In this document: piece by piece, positions 26,984 to 38,000 of the stretch | Layout of the letters: every line of letters begins with the position of its first letter | Numbering within the stretch: the first letter of the stretch is position 1 | Source: Pseudomonas sp. 5P_3.1_Bac2 | Lineage (GTDB): Bacteria > Pseudomonadota > Gammaproteobacteria > Pseudomonadales > Pseudomonadaceae | Direction of reading: 5' to 3' | DNA: 64,000 bases | Assembly (NCBI RefSeq): GCF_025465995.1 | Contig: NZ_JANLNY010000023.1 | Coordinates: 310,001 to 374,000, forward strand | The notes under the pieces: model-generated | What the model saw: only the letters and a program-made list of their open reading frames with translations | What the model was told of the DNA's origin: nothing | The model's database searches: none | Position numbers and translations under genes: made by a program

Positions 26984-28600
26984 TCAGTGCTGCGGCGCAG
27001 GCTCGAAGCTGTCGGCCTGGGCCAGGCTCCACATACGGGCGTAGAACTCACCAGAGATTTCCCCGGACAGCAGCTCGCCAGGCTTAAGGAACACATGCAG
27101 TTGCGAGTACAGCTTGATCTCGCTGGCCGACATACGCCGCACCAGATGCCGCGCCTCGACTTGATCGGGGTGTTGCAGGCCAGCTGCAGCGAGCATTTCA
27201 GAAAGGGCTTTGAGGGTGTTTTGATGGAAGCTGTGGACCCGCTCGGCTTTATCTGGCACCACCAGCGCGCGCTGGCGTAACGGATCTTGGGTGGCCACGC
27301 CGGTGGGGCATTTGTTGGTGTGGCACGACTGGCTCTGAATGCAGCCGATGGCGAACATAAAACCGCGCGCCGAGTTGGCCCAGTCGGCACCCAGCGCCAT
27401 CACGCTGGCCAGATCAAAGGCGCTGACAATCTTGCCGCTGGCACCGATGCGGATTTTGTCGCGCAGGCCCACGCCAACCAAGGTGTTATGCACAAACAGC
27501 AGGCCTTCGCGCAGGGGCACGCCGATATGGTCGGTGAACTCCACTGGCGCCGCGCCGGTACCGCCTTCCTTACCGTCGACCACGATAAAGTCGGGGAGGA
27601 TGCCGGTTTGCAGCATGGCCTTGGCGATCCCCATAAACTCCCACGGATGGCCGAGGCAGAACTTAAAGCCCACCGGCTTGCCGCCAGACAGCTCACGCAG
27701 TTGCGCAATAAACTGGAGCAACTCCACAGGGTTGCTAAAGGCCGAATGCCCAGCCGGCGAGATGCAGTCCTGGCCCATGGGCACGCCGCGGGTCTGAGCG
27801 ATTTCCTCGGTGACTTTGTGCTTCGGCAGAATGCCGCCATGGCCGGGTTTAGCGCCTTGGCTGAGCTTGATCTCGATCATCTTCACTTGCGCACTGGAGG
27901 CTTGCTCGGCGAAGCGCTGCGCATCGAAACGGCCCTCCGGGGTGCGGCAGCCGAAGTAGCCGCTGCCGATTTCCCACACCAGATCACCGCCGTTTTCCCG
28001 GTGATAGGGGCTGATGCTGCCCTCGCCGGTGTCGTGGTAAAAGCCGCCGAGCTTGGCGCCACGGTTCAGGGCGCGGATGGCGTTGGCACTGAGCGAGCCG
28101 AAGCTCATCGCCGAGATGTTAAACACCGAGGCCGAATAGGGCTGCGTGCACTGTGGGCCACCGACCTTGATGCGAAAATTCATGGGGTCGCAATGGGTCG
28201 CCGGCGCCATCGAGTGGCCGATAAACTCAAAACCGTTTTGATACACATCGCTCAGGGTACCGAAGGCTTTCTCTGCGCTTTGGTTCTTCGCACGCTGGTA
28301 CACCAAGGAACGCTGGGCGCGGGAGAACGGCAGTTGCTCGCCATCGGCTTCGAGCAGGTATTGGCGAATCTCCGGGCGAATCGCCTCGATCAGATAACGG
28401 AAGTTACCCAGGATAGGGTAGTTACGCAGCACCGCATGGGGGGTTTGCAACACATCACGCACGCCCAGCGCACTAAGGCCACCGGCCACCAAGGTGACGA
28501 TCCACATCCAGCTGTGGCTGGCGAGGAAAGGCAAACTGATCAGGGTGGTCAACACACACAGGGCGAAAAAAGCATAACGGTTCAACAGCGAAAAACTCAT
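26984..28600 (-). CDS. FMN-binding glutamate synthase-family protein (GltB-like domain)
   Basis: 538 aa from the ATG at 28600 (AGGAG 7 nt upstream). Two N-terminal membrane segments (YAFFALCVLTTLISLPFLA and MWIVTLVAGGLSALGV) precede a glutamate synthase central/FMN domain: SAMSFGSLSANAIRALNRGAKLGG, DLVWEIGSGYFGCR, EIKLSQGAKPGHGGILP, FIVVDGKEGGTGAAPVEFTDHIG and GADWANSARGFMFAIGCIQSQSCHTNKCPTGVATQD. The Cys-rich end of that stretch is the 3Fe-4S-type region of the family. Membrane-anchored stand-alone members of this family have no assigned substrate; it is not the glutamate synthase of nitrogen assimilation because it lacks the amidotransferase domain. Confidence 0.88.
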   Translation of the reverse strand: MSFSLLNRYAFFALCVLTTLISLPFLASHSWMWIVTLVAGGLSALGVRDVLQTPHAVLRNYPILGNFRYLIEAIRPEIRQYLLEADGEQLPFSRAQRSLVYQRAKNQSAEKAFGTLSDVYQNGFEFIGHSMAPATHCDPMNFRIKVGGPQCTQPYSASVFNISAMSFGSLSANAIRALNRGAKLGGFYHDTGEGSISPYHRENGGDLVWEIGSGYFGCRTPEGRFDAQRFAEQASSAQVKMIEIKLSQGAKPGHGGILPKHKVTEEIAQTRGVPMGQDCISPAGHSAFSNPVELLQFIAQLRELSGGKPVGFKFCLGHPWEFMGIAKAMLQTGILPDFIVVDGKEGGTGAAPVEFTDHIGVPLREGLLFVHNTLVGVGLRDKIRIGASGKIVSAFDLASVMALGADWANSARGFMFAIGCIQSQSCHTNKCPTGVATQDPLRQRALVVPDKAERVHSFHQNTLKALSEMLAAAGLQHPDQVEARHLVRRMSASEIKLYSQLHVFLKPGELLSGEISGEFYARMWSLAQADSFEPAPQH

Positions 28601-28690
28601 ACAAACTCCTAACGGCATAGGTCATAGAGCAGCGCAGCGGGACCGCTTCAGCGGCCAGGTTTGGCGAGGGTCTGTGCGGTTCTTGAAGAA

Positions 28691-28873
28691 TCACGGCAGC
28701 GGCTGGTAGCAATACGGCAGCAGCGGCCAACTGGGTGGCCGTCTGTTGTACCGCACAAGGTACGCCGACGGGCCGCAGCGGCCTAGCGCGAGTTTTGCTT
28801 CAAGCTGTTGGGCCATGCCTGGCCCCACTTGGTTCAACGCCATTGGGTCACTTGGCCGATTACCGCGCAGCAT
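28691..28873 (-). CDS. Possible small protein, 60 aa
   Basis: An ATG at 28873 with GAGGGG 7 nt upstream opens a 60-codon frame (MLRGNRPSDPMALNQVGPGMAQQ...), rich in Arg, Pro and Leu, ending at a TGA at 28691. It starts 9 nt after the end of the interrupted frame at 28885-29094. No family is recognised. It may be spurious, but the ribosome site and the otherwise empty 570-bp gap make it worth recording. Confidence 0.3.
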   Translation of the reverse strand: MLRGNRPSDPMALNQVGPGMAQQLEAKLALGRCGPSAYLVRYNRRPPSWPLLPYCYQPLP

Positions 28874-28884
28874 TCGTCTGCCCC

Positions 28885-29094
28885 TCAGTCTGCCCACTGT
28901 TGCCCACGCCAGCGGGCCACCTGCGCCAGCGTTAGCGGCTGGGCCTGATTGCCCCAACTGCCGTGGACGGAATTGGCCAAGTCGGCCATTTGCTGATCAT
29001 CCAAACCAGCCAGATCGGCCCACTGACGGCAAAGTGCGGCAAGTCGCTGCGGGATTCCCGGCTGAAGTTAGCCTGACGCAGGTTGCTTAGGCAT
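28885..29094 (-). pseudogene. Small gene with an in-frame stop at codon 9
   Basis: ATG at 29094 reads MPKQPASG, then TAA (29068-29070), and continues in the same frame for 60 codons (LQPGIPQRLAALCRQWADLAG...) to a TGA at 28885. The downstream segment looks protein-like: amphipathic helices with repeated LA, QQ and RW patterns (LTLAQVARWRGQQWAD at the end). Simple reading: a roughly 69-codon gene broken by a nonsense change, or one starting at an unusual codon after the TAA. No family is recognised. Confidence 0.35.
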
Positions 29095-29169
29095 GACCGC
29101 GCCACTGGCGCGCCTCACTCGCCGCCACCTACTCCTGCAACTATAGGCGCGCTGCGACGAGGTTGCCGC

Positions 29170-30012
29170 TTAGCCTTGCTCCGCAATCAACCAATCGAGG
29201 CGCCAGCCCGGCTGGCTTTGCCCGAGCAACTTGGCCAGCCACGGCAACACCTGCTGCAACTCCTCCTCCAGGCCCCATGGCGGGTTACTGATAACCAGAC
29301 CGGAGCCATTCAGACGAGTGGCATCGTCAGCGCTATGCACATACAGCTCAACGCGCAGCAGTTTCGGCGCGTTGGATTTTTCCAAATCGCTATAGAAGCG
29401 TTTGAGCTGGCGCAGGTCCTTGATCGGATACCAGATGGCGACCACCGCCTGGCGCATCCGGCCGATGGCTTCGTTCAGCGCTTGGACGCAGCGCTGCAGC
29501 TCATCGGCCTGCTCAAATGGCGGATCAATCAACAGCACCACACGTTTCTCTTGGGTCGGCATCAGCGCCCGTGGCACGTACCAACCTTCGCCCAAGTGCA
29601 CGGCGACGCGGCGGTCACTGGCCATGTTCTCTTTGAGCAGGCGACCATCTTCGGGGTGCTTTTCATTGAGTTGCAGGCGGTCCTGCGCCCGGCTCAGGGC
29701 CCGCGCCACCTCGGGCGAGCCGGGGTAATGGCGCAGCTCGCCAGCAGGGTTCATGCTGCGCACCAAGTCTAAGTAGGCCTGCAACGGCTCCGGCACATCC
29801 GTGGCTTGCCATAGACGGTCGATGCCTTCTAGCCATTCGCCCGTGCGGCTGGCCTGATCGCCACGCAGGTCATACAGACCAATGCCGGCATGGCTGTCGA
29901 GGTAGGCGATGGGCGATTCTTTGCGCGCCATAAACGCCAACAGGCGGCTGAGCACATAATGTTTCAACACGTCGGCGTGGTTGCCGGCATGAAAGGCGTG
30001 ACGGTAGTTCAT
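29170..30012 (-). CDS. rlmJ: 23S rRNA (adenine2030-N6)-methyltransferase
   Basis: 280 aa, full length. The N-terminus MNYRHAFHAGNHADVLKHYVL is the RlmJ signature. SYLDSHAGIGLYDL-like (YLDSHAGIGLY) is the SAM-binding region and LIDPPFE the catalytic DPPF-type motif of N6-adenine methyltransferases. It methylates A2030 of 23S rRNA. It stands alone, with its ATG at 30012 and a 122-bp divergent gap to the nitronate monooxygenase gene. Confidence 0.95.
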   Translation of the reverse strand: MNYRHAFHAGNHADVLKHYVLSRLLAFMARKESPIAYLDSHAGIGLYDLRGDQASRTGEWLEGIDRLWQATDVPEPLQAYLDLVRSMNPAGELRHYPGSPEVARALSRAQDRLQLNEKHPEDGRLLKENMASDRRVAVHLGEGWYVPRALMPTQEKRVVLLIDPPFEQADELQRCVQALNEAIGRMRQAVVAIWYPIKDLRQLKRFYSDLEKSNAPKLLRVELYVHSADDATRLNGSGLVISNPPWGLEEELQQVLPWLAKLLGQSQPGWRLDWLIAEQG

Positions 30013-30134
30013 CGGGGGGCTCCAGTAATCCCCATAGTCTAACCCTTTGCCTTAGACTGCCCAACGGCTGAACCCGAGCACCGGGTCTAGGTCACACCCG
30101 CATTAGCTGTGTTTGCCGTACAGGATGGCCACCG

Positions 30135-31178
30135 ATGACTTTGCAACGCCTGCTCAATATCGATCTGCCTCTGATTCAGGCGCCCATGGCCGGCGTGCAA
30201 CTGCATGGCCTGACCGCTGCCGTGTCGAACGCCGGTGCGCTCGGCTCATTGCCCGGCGCCATGCTAGATGCCGCCTGGCTGCGCCATGAGCTGACGACGC
30301 TCAAGAGCAAAACCAAGCGCCCGTATAACCTCAATTTCTTCTGCCACCAGCCACCAGCGCCCGATGAGCAGCGCGAGGCGCTCTGGCGCAGCGTCCTAGC
30401 GCCTTATTACCAGGAGCTTGGCATCGACGCGCAGCAGATTTTGCCGGCGCCCAGCCGCCAGCCGTTTAGCCATGAAATGGCCGACCTGGTCACTGAGTTC
30501 CAGCCAGCCGTCGTGAGTTTCCACTTCGGCCTGCCCAGCGCCGAGCTACTGGCACGGGTCAAAGCCAGTGGCGCCAAAGTGCTTAGCAGCGCCACCACGG
30601 TCGAAGAAGCCGTCTGGCTGCAACAACATGGCGCCGACGCCATCATCGCCCAAGGTCTAGAGGCCGGCGGCCATCGCGGTATGTTCCTCAGCGCTGAGCT
30701 GACCAGCCAGCTCGGCACCTTCGCCCTGCTGCCGCAAATCGTTGCCGCCGTGCAGCTGCCGGTGATTGCCGCGGGCGGTATCGCCGATGCCCAGGGCATT
30801 CGCGCGGCCATGGCCTTAGGCGCCAGCGGCGTGCAGCTGGGCACCGCGTTCCTCTGCACTCACGAAGCCAGCACCAGCGCGATTCACCGTGCGGCGCTGC
30901 ACAGCCCGGCTGCGGCGCATACGGCTGTCACCAACCTGTTCAGCGGCCGCCCAGCACGCGGCATCGTCAACCGCATCATCCGCGAGTTAGGCCCGATCAG
31001 CGCGCACGCCCCGGCCTTCCCCCTGGCCACCGGGGCCATCGCGCCGCTGCGCAGTAAGGGCGAAAGCCTCGGTCACGGCGACTTCTCGCCGCTGTGGGCT
31101 GGGCAGAACGTCAGCGGCTGCAAGGACATCGGCGCCGCCGAACTGGTGGCCGAACTGGCCCTTGGCTTCACTCACTAG
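30135..31178 (+). CDS. Nitronate monooxygenase (2-nitropropane dioxygenase family)
   Basis: 347 aa, FMN TIM-barrel. Conserved parts: LPLIQAPMAGVQLHGLTAAVSNAGALGSLPG at the N-terminus, VVSFHFGLPS, GADAIIAQGLEAGGHRG with the catalytic His, PVIAAGGIADAQGIRAAMALGASGVQLGTAFL and TNLFSGRPARGIVNR. These are class I nitronate monooxygenase motifs. The enzyme detoxifies alkyl nitronates such as propionate 3-nitronate using O2. It is followed by the acyl-CoA dehydrogenase gene after 82 bp. Confidence 0.92.
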   Translation: MTLQRLLNIDLPLIQAPMAGVQLHGLTAAVSNAGALGSLPGAMLDAAWLRHELTTLKSKTKRPYNLNFFCHQPPAPDEQREALWRSVLAPYYQELGIDAQQILPAPSRQPFSHEMADLVTEFQPAVVSFHFGLPSAELLARVKASGAKVLSSATTVEEAVWLQQHGADAIIAQGLEAGGHRGMFLSAELTSQLGTFALLPQIVAAVQLPVIAAGGIADAQGIRAAMALGASGVQLGTAFLCTHEASTSAIHRAALHSPAAAHTAVTNLFSGRPARGIVNRIIRELGPISAHAPAFPLATGAIAPLRSKGESLGHGDFSPLWAGQNVSGCKDIGAAELVAELALGFTH

Positions 31179-31260
31179 CGACCTATCACGCTCATTAATA
31201 GTGCTGGGATGGGTACTTCGGCCTGACTAGACTGGCGCCACTGCCACAGGAGGTATCAGT

Positions 31261-33069
31261 ATGTCGGAGTCCCTGCTTAGCTCACGTAACCTGGCTTTCG
31301 AGCTATATGAAGTTCTCGACGCCGAAGCGCTGACCCAGCGCCCGCGCTTCGCCGAGCACAACCGCGAAACTTTTGACGCGGCCATCGGCACTGCGCGGCA
31401 TATTGCCCAGAGCCTGTTCGCCCCGCACAACCGCAAAAATGATGAGCACGAGCCGCAGTACGTGGATGGCGCAGCGCAGCTGATCCCGGAAGTGAAGCCC
31501 GCCATCGATGCGTTCCTCGACGCTGGTTTCCTCAATGCCACCCGCGACTTTGAAGTCGGCGGCATGCAGCTGCCTAACCTGCTGTCCCAGGCCTGCTTTG
31601 CCCACTTCCAGGCGGCCAACACGGCGACCACCTCGTATCCGTTCCTGACCATGGGCGCCGCCAACCTGATCGAAACCTTTGGCAGCGCCGAACAAAAGCA
31701 GCGCTTCTTGCAGCCAATGATCGAAGGGCGGTTTTTCGGCACCATGGCCCTGACTGAGCCCCATGCCGGCTCGTCACTCTCGGATCTTCGCACCCGCGCC
31801 GAACCCGCAGCTGACGGCACTTACCGGCTTAAAGGCAACAAGATTTTTATCTCCGGCGGCGACCACCCGCTGTCGGAAAACATCGTCCATATGGTGCTGG
31901 CCAAGCTGCCCGATGCCCCACCTGGGGTGAAGGGCATCAGCCTGTTTATCGTGCCCAAGTTCCTGGTGAATGCTGATGGCAGCCTGGGCCCGCGCAACGA
32001 TGTGCTGCTGGCCGGGCTGTTCCACAAGATGGGCTGGCGTGGCACCACCTCCACGGCGCTGAACTTCGGCGATAACGGCAACTGCGTGGGGTATCTGGTG
32101 GGTGAGGCGCACAAGGGCCTCAACTATATGTTCCAGATGATGAACGAGGCGCGCATCGGCGTCGGCATGGGCGCGGTCATGCTCGGCTACGCCGGCTATC
32201 TGTACTCGCTGGAGTACGCCCGGCAACGTCCGCAGGGCCGTCTGCCAGATGGCAAAGACCCGACCTCCAGCCAAGTGGCGATCATCGAGCACGCCGATGT
32301 GCGGCGTATGCTGCTCACCCAGAAAGCTTATGTCGAAGGCGCCTTCGACCTCGCCCTGTACGCCGCGCGGCTGGTCGATGAGCACCACACGGGGGAGACC
32401 GCCGAGCAGCGCGCGCAGGCGCTGCAACTGCTCGATTTGCTCACGCCGATCGTGAAGTCCTGGCCGTCGGAGTTTTGCCTGAAGGCCAACGAACTGGCGA
32501 TCCAGATCCTCGGCGGCCACGGCTATACCCGCGAATATCCGGTGGAGCAGTACTACCGCGACAACCGCCTCAACCCGATCCACGAAGGCACCTACGGCAT
32601 TCAGTCCCTCGACCTGCTGGCGCGCAAAGTCGCCAGCAATGGTGGCGCGGCCTTGCAACAGCTACTGGGCCTGATCAACGACAGCTGCCAGCGCAGCGAG
32701 GCCTTCGTCAACCTCAGCGCACTGCGCGAGCCTTTGCAGAAACTGGTCAAGGACCTCAGCCGAGTGACCCTCAGCCTGCTTGGCGACCTGCAACAGGGCT
32801 TGGTCAACCAAAGCCTGGCCAACTCGGCGCTGTACCTGAAGGTATTTGGCCACTGCGTGCTCGGCTGGCGCTGGTTGGAACAAGCGATCAAGGCCGAACA
32901 AGGCCTCGCGGGGCTCAGCGAAGGTCATGTGGACCAGGATTTCTATCGCGGCAAGCTGCAAGCCGCGCGCTATTTCCTCACCTGGGAAGTGCCGGGCTGC
33001 GCCCAGGAACTGGCGATTCTGGAGCGGCGTGACGATACGTGCCTGAGTATGACCGACAGCTGGTTCTAA
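31261..33069 (+). CDS. Acyl-CoA dehydrogenase, about 600-aa type
   Basis: 602 aa, of the longer acyl-CoA dehydrogenase class with an extra C-terminal domain (FadE/DmdC-like, PA5020-like by position). FGTMALTEPHAGSSLSDLRTRA is the flavin/substrate signature (about residues 160-181). IQILGGHGYTREYPVEQYYRDNRLNPIHEGTYGIQSLDLLARK (about 416-458) covers the second family signature with the catalytic-base Glu region. It oxidises a fatty acyl-CoA at C2-C3, passing electrons to ETF; chain length is not predictable. A consensus AGGAGG site precedes the ATG, suggesting strong translation. Confidence 0.93.
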   Translation: MSESLLSSRNLAFELYEVLDAEALTQRPRFAEHNRETFDAAIGTARHIAQSLFAPHNRKNDEHEPQYVDGAAQLIPEVKPAIDAFLDAGFLNATRDFEVGGMQLPNLLSQACFAHFQAANTATTSYPFLTMGAANLIETFGSAEQKQRFLQPMIEGRFFGTMALTEPHAGSSLSDLRTRAEPAADGTYRLKGNKIFISGGDHPLSENIVHMVLAKLPDAPPGVKGISLFIVPKFLVNADGSLGPRNDVLLAGLFHKMGWRGTTSTALNFGDNGNCVGYLVGEAHKGLNYMFQMMNEARIGVGMGAVMLGYAGYLYSLEYARQRPQGRLPDGKDPTSSQVAIIEHADVRRMLLTQKAYVEGAFDLALYAARLVDEHHTGETAEQRAQALQLLDLLTPIVKSWPSEFCLKANELAIQILGGHGYTREYPVEQYYRDNRLNPIHEGTYGIQSLDLLARKVASNGGAALQQLLGLINDSCQRSEAFVNLSALREPLQKLVKDLSRVTLSLLGDLQQGLVNQSLANSALYLKVFGHCVLGWRWLEQAIKAEQGLAGLSEGHVDQDFYRGKLQAARYFLTWEVPGCAQELAILERRDDTCLSMTDSWF

Positions 33070-33090
33070 GCAACCCAGCACCGCCAGAGA

Positions 33091-33118
33091 AAGCGCGCCC
33101 ATACGGCGCGCTTTTTTT
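33091..33118 (+). terminator. Rho-independent terminator after acyl-CoA dehydrogenase
   Basis: AAGCGCGCC-CATAC-GGCGCGCTT followed by a T7 run, 22 nt past the stop codon. Confidence 0.93.
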
Positions 33119-33213
33119 GACAAGCAGTGCAACTCAGCGGTTAGAATCCTTGGCTTGCGCCATGCCTAGTGCTGGCACAGGACGTCGCTAACGACCACCA
33201 AGGAGTGCAAGAT

Positions 33214-34959
33214 TTGCATGCAGAGGCCATCAACAATCTATTTCTGATTGGCGCGTTATTGGTGGCTGTTAGCATCATGGTCAGCTCATTTTCGACCAAA
33301 GTCGGCGTCCCTATTCTGGTCATCTTCCTGGCGGTGGGCATGCTCGCCGGGGTCGATGGCATCGGCGGCATCGTCTTCGACGACTATTCTCTCGCCTATC
33401 TGGTCGGCAACTTGGCCTTAGCCATGATCTTGCTCGACGGCGGTATGCGCACCCGCACTGACACCTTCCGCGTGGCGTTATGGCCGGCGCTGTCGCTGGC
33501 CACCGTTGGCGTGGTGATCACCGCCGGGCTGACCGGCGCCATGGCCGCCTGGCTGTTTGATCTAAAACTGATCGAAGGCTTGCTGATCGGCGCCATCGTG
33601 GGCTCCACCGACGCCGCCGTGGTGTTCAACCTGCTCAACGGCAAAAACCTCAACGAGCGGGTCAGCTCTACCTTGGAAATCGAGTCGGGCAGCAACGACC
33701 CGATGGCCATGTTCCTCACCGTGACCCTGATCGCCATGATCGCCTCAGGCCACACCAGTTTCAGCTGGGACATCCTCGGCAGCCTGCTTGAACAATTTGT
33801 GATTGGCGCCAGCCTCGGCGGTGCCGGCGGTTGGCTGCTGTTGCAAATCATCAACCGCCTCAAGGTAGCTGGCGGCCTGTACCCGCTGTTGGCAGTCAGT
33901 GGCGGCATTCTGATTTATGCCCTGTCAGGCGCCATCGGCGGCAGCGGCATCCTCGCCGTCTACGTCTGCGGCTTGCTGCTGGGCAACCGGCCGATCCGCA
34001 ACCGCCACGGCATCTTGCATATGTTCGATGGCCTCGCCTGGCTCAGCCAGATCGGCATGTTCCTGGTCCTTGGCCTGTTGCTCACGCCCAGCGATTTGCT
34101 GCCCATTGCCATACCGGCGTTGCTGCTGTCGCTGTGGATGATTCTGTTTGCCCGGCCGTTGTCGGTGTTTGTCGGCCTGCTGCCGTTCAGAGGCTTTACC
34201 CTGCGCGAACGCAGCTTTATTTCGTGGATTGGCTTACGCGGCGCGGTACCGGTGATTCTCGCGGTGTTCCCGCTGATGGCCGGTCTGGATAACGCCAAGC
34301 TGTTCTTTAACGTGGCGTTCTTTATCGTCTTGGTCTCGCTGCTGCTGCAAGGCACCAGCCTGGGTTGGGCCGCGCGCAAGGCACGGGTCGAAGTGCCCAC
34401 GGCGCCGGCGCCGATTTCCCGCGCCGGACTGGAGATCCATCCCACCAGCCAATGGGAGCTGTTCGTCTACCGCCTTGGGGCTGAGAAGTGGTGCATCGGC
34501 GCTCAGCTCAAAGAAATCAACATGCCCGACGGCACCCGGATCGCCGCCCTGTTCCGTGGCCACGAGCTGCTCCACCCCTCAGGCAGTACCACCCTGGAAG
34601 CCGGCGATATTCTTTGCGTAATCGGCCATGACCGCGACCTGACCAGCCTCGGCAAACTGTTCAGTGAAGCGCCCAAGCGCGCCCAGGACCTGCGCTTTTT
34701 CGGCGACTTCGTATTGGAAGGCGAAGCCGAACTGGGCGCGATTGCCACGCTATACGGGCTCAAGCTGGAAAACCTCGAAGGGCAATTAAGCCTGGCGCAG
34801 TTTATTGCCCAGGAGATTGGCGGCGAACCGGTGATCGGCGACCAGGTACAGTGGCAAAGCCTGGTGTGGACCGTGGCCAGCATGGAAGGCAACAAAATCC
34901 TCAAGGTCGGTGTGCGCTTCCCGGAAGGCAGCCGGCCCGGCCCGGCCCTGATGTTTTAA
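33214..34959 (+). CDS. nhaP2: K+/H+ (CPA1) antiporter, NhaP2/CvrA type
   Basis: 581 aa from the TTG at 33214, chosen because AAGGAG lies 8 nt upstream and the product then starts [16 protein letters not shown] as in the family; a GTG at 33169 would add 15 residues. About 12 membrane segments include [12 protein letters not shown] and [16 protein letters not shown] (ion-site Asp), and [12 protein letters not shown]. The cytoplasmic part (about 400-581) has a TrkA-C/RCK-like domain ([28 protein letters not shown]...[10 protein letters not shown]) and a CorC/HlyC-like end. It expels K+ in exchange for protons. Confidence 0.92.
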   Translation: MHAEAINNLFLIGALLVAVSIMVSSFSTKVGVPILVIFLAVGMLAGVDGIGGIVFDDYSLAYLVGNLALAMILLDGGMRTRTDTFRVALWPALSLATVGVVITAGLTGAMAAWLFDLKLIEGLLIGAIVGSTDAAVVFNLLNGKNLNERVSSTLEIESGSNDPMAMFLTVTLIAMIASGHTSFSWDILGSLLEQFVIGASLGGAGGWLLLQIINRLKVAGGLYPLLAVSGGILIYALSGAIGGSGILAVYVCGLLLGNRPIRNRHGILHMFDGLAWLSQIGMFLVLGLLLTPSDLLPIAIPALLLSLWMILFARPLSVFVGLLPFRGFTLRERSFISWIGLRGAVPVILAVFPLMAGLDNAKLFFNVAFFIVLVSLLLQGTSLGWAARKARVEVPTAPAPISRAGLEIHPTSQWELFVYRLGAEKWCIGAQLKEINMPDGTRIAALFRGHELLHPSGSTTLEAGDILCVIGHDRDLTSLGKLFSEAPKRAQDLRFFGDFVLEGEAELGAIATLYGLKLENLEGQLSLAQFIAQEIGGEPVIGDQVQWQSLVWTVASMEGNKILKVGVRFPEGSRPGPALMF

Positions 34960-35035
34960 AGCAGCGACAGAAGCCGCCCAGCGTTAGCCAAGGCCCTGCT
35001 AAACTGCGCCAACTCTTACCCCGACGGTCATCTCC

Positions 35036-38000
35036 ATGTCGTTTCTGCGCTCCCTTGCCTGCATCTTTGCCCTACTTGCCTGTTTTGCCAGCACCGGCGT
35101 GCTGGCAGCTGACGTGCCCACTGCCGCGGATGTGCAAAAAAGCCTCGATGGCTTGGCCGCACGCAAGCTGCCCGAAGCTGAGCAACAAGCGCTCAAGCAG
35201 ACCCTCGAGCAAACCTTAGCCATGCTTACGCAGCGGACCGACAGCATCAATCGCCTGGAGGTCCTCGAACAACTGCTGGATCAAGCACCGCGCTTAATCA
35301 GCGATGCGCAGCAAGATTTAGCCCAGCTCAAAGCCCAACAGCGGACACCGATCAACACCCGCTACGGCGACAGCTCGCTGGAAAAGCTCGAAGAGGTATT
35401 GGCCGAACGCAACACCCAGATGAGCACCTGGCAGCAGCAAGTGATTGAGGCCAACAGCCTGATCATTACCGCGCAAACCCGCCCGGAGCGCGCCCAAGCG
35501 GATATCAGCAGCAACCAGACTCGCACCTTGGAAATCACCGGCCTGCTCAAAGGTGAACGTGAAGCCAGCAAGCCCTTGACCGCAGAACGGCGTGACCTGC
35601 TGAAAGCTGAACTGAGCAAGCTGGAAGCCCAAAACAAACTCAGCCGCCAGGAGCTGGCCGGCAACAGCCTGCTGCAAGACTTAGGCACCAGCCGCCGCAA
35701 CCTGCTCGATGAGCGGATCAAACGCGGTGAACAAGCACTGGTTGAACTGCAAAGCCTGATCAACGAAAAACGTCACGCCATCTCCGAGGAGACCGTGGCT
35801 CAGCAATCGCTCGAAGCCGAGAAAGCCGGCAGCGACAGCCTGCTGGCCAAGCAAAGCGCGCAAAATTTGCAGCTCTCTGACTACCTGCTGAAAGTCACCG
35901 ACCGCCTTAACCAGCTGACTCACGATAATCTGCAGACTAAGCAGCAACTCGACAGCCTCAGCCAGAGTGGCCAAGCGCTGGAACAACAGATCAGCGTGCT
36001 CAAAGGCAGCTTGCTGCTCTCGCGGATTCTCTACAAACAACAACAGGCACTGCCACAGCTGAATATCGGCAGTGACATCACCGATGAAATCGCCGACCTG
36101 CGCCTTAAGCAGTTCGAACTGACCCAGCAGCGCGAGGCGATCAGCAACCCGACCGAATTTGTCGACCAGCTGCTGAGCAACGCAGCCAACCAGGAAGGTC
36201 TGGACAACGCGCAGCTGCGTACCAACCTGCTGGACATCATCAATACCCGGCGCAACCTGATAGATCAGCTCAACCGAGAGCTGAGCACCCTGCTCAATGA
36301 GTCGATCACCCTGCAGCTCAATCAGAATCAACTGCAAAGCACCGCCAGCGCGCTGCGCGCCACCCTGGACGAGCAGATGTTCTGGATTCCCAGCAACAAA
36401 CCGCTCAATCAGGACTGGCTCAAAAACGCGCCGCAGCGCTTGCAGGAACAAGTGCTGCAACTGCCCTGGGGCTCAAACTTGCGCCAACTGGCGGCGGGCC
36501 TGACCGAGCGGCCACTGATTTTCCTGCCGTTGCTGTTGCTGATTGGTGTACTGCTGTGGCGGCGCAACTGGTTGCGGCAAAAGCTCGACACCCTCAACGT
36601 CGACATCTGCCACTTTAAGAAAGACAGCCAGTTGCACACGCCATTGGCCTTGCTGATGAACGTGCTGCTGGCCCTGCCCGGCACGTTGTTCCTGGCCCTG
36701 TGCGGCTATGCCTTGCAGATCGATGCCCGTGGCGAAAACGCCAGCCTGGCCCAAGCGCTGTATCAGATGGCCGAAGCTTGGTTGGTGTTCTACACCCTGT
36801 ACCGCATTCTGGTGCCCAACGGCGTGGCCGAGCTGCACTTTCGCTGGGCGCCGCAGAACGTGGCCTACCTCAACAACTACGTGCGCAAGTTGGGCCTGGT
36901 GGTGCTGGCCCTGGTCGCGGTGGTCACCATCGCCGAGCAACAACCCGCGGCCCTCACCGAGGACGTCATCGGGTTGGGCATCCTCCTTATCGGCTTAGGT
37001 TTGATGACCTGGCTGATGGGCCGCATCCTGCTGGTCGGCCCCTTACGTGAGCACGGCACCACCTTCCACAAACTGGTCGGTATTGCCTTCACCGCGCTAC
37101 CGCTGCTGCTGATCGTCGCCATTGGTTTTGGCTACTACTACACCGCGCTGAAACTCACTGACCGGCTGATCGACACCCTGTATCTGCTGATCCTCTGGCT
37201 GATCCTCGACAGCACCTTCGCCCGCGGCCTGACCGTCGCCGCGCGGCGTCTGGCCTATCAGCGCGCGATGGCCAAGCGTCAAGCGCAAGCGGTGGAAAAC
37301 GAAGACGGCAACGAAGTGCCGATCGAAGAGCCGACCCTGGATATCGAACAGATCAACCAGCAGTCCATGCGCCTCATTCGCCTAGCCCTGAGCGCGGCGT
37401 TTATTGCTTGCCTGTACTGGATCTGGGCGGACTTGATCAGCGTCTTCACCTACCTCGACAACATCGTGCTGTATCAATACAGCAGCGGCGCCGGTGGCGA
37501 CGCGGCGATGGTACCGATGAGCGTACTGGATGTGATCGGCGCCCTGATCGTCAGCGCCATTACCGTGATCCTCGCGCGCAACTTACCTGGCCTGCTTGAA
37601 GTGCTGGTGCTGTCGCGGCTCAAGCTGGCCCAGGGCAGCGCCTACGCCACCACGACTTTGCTGTCTTATGCCATTGCCGGCTTCGGTATCTCCACCACCT
37701 TGTCGATCCTCGGGGTAAGTTGGGACAAACTGCAATGGCTGGTGGCGGCCCTGTCGGTCGGTATCGGTTTCGGTATGCAGGCGATTTTCGCCAACTTTAT
37801 TTCCGGCTTGATTCTGCTGTTCGAGCGCCCGATCCGCATTGGCGACACGGTGACCATCGGCACCGTCACCGGCACGGTCAACCGGATTCGCATCCGCGCC
37901 ACCCATATCACCGACAGCGATCGTAAAGCCGTGGTGGTGCCCAACCAGATTCTGTTGACCAGCCAGCTGATCAACTGGACCCTGACCGACACCACCACCC

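Noticed and set aside
27287..28612. 441-aa open frame on the plus strand opposite the FMN enzyme
   Set aside because: Antisense to a protein with strong glutamate-synthase motifs; no ribosome site and no family pattern.
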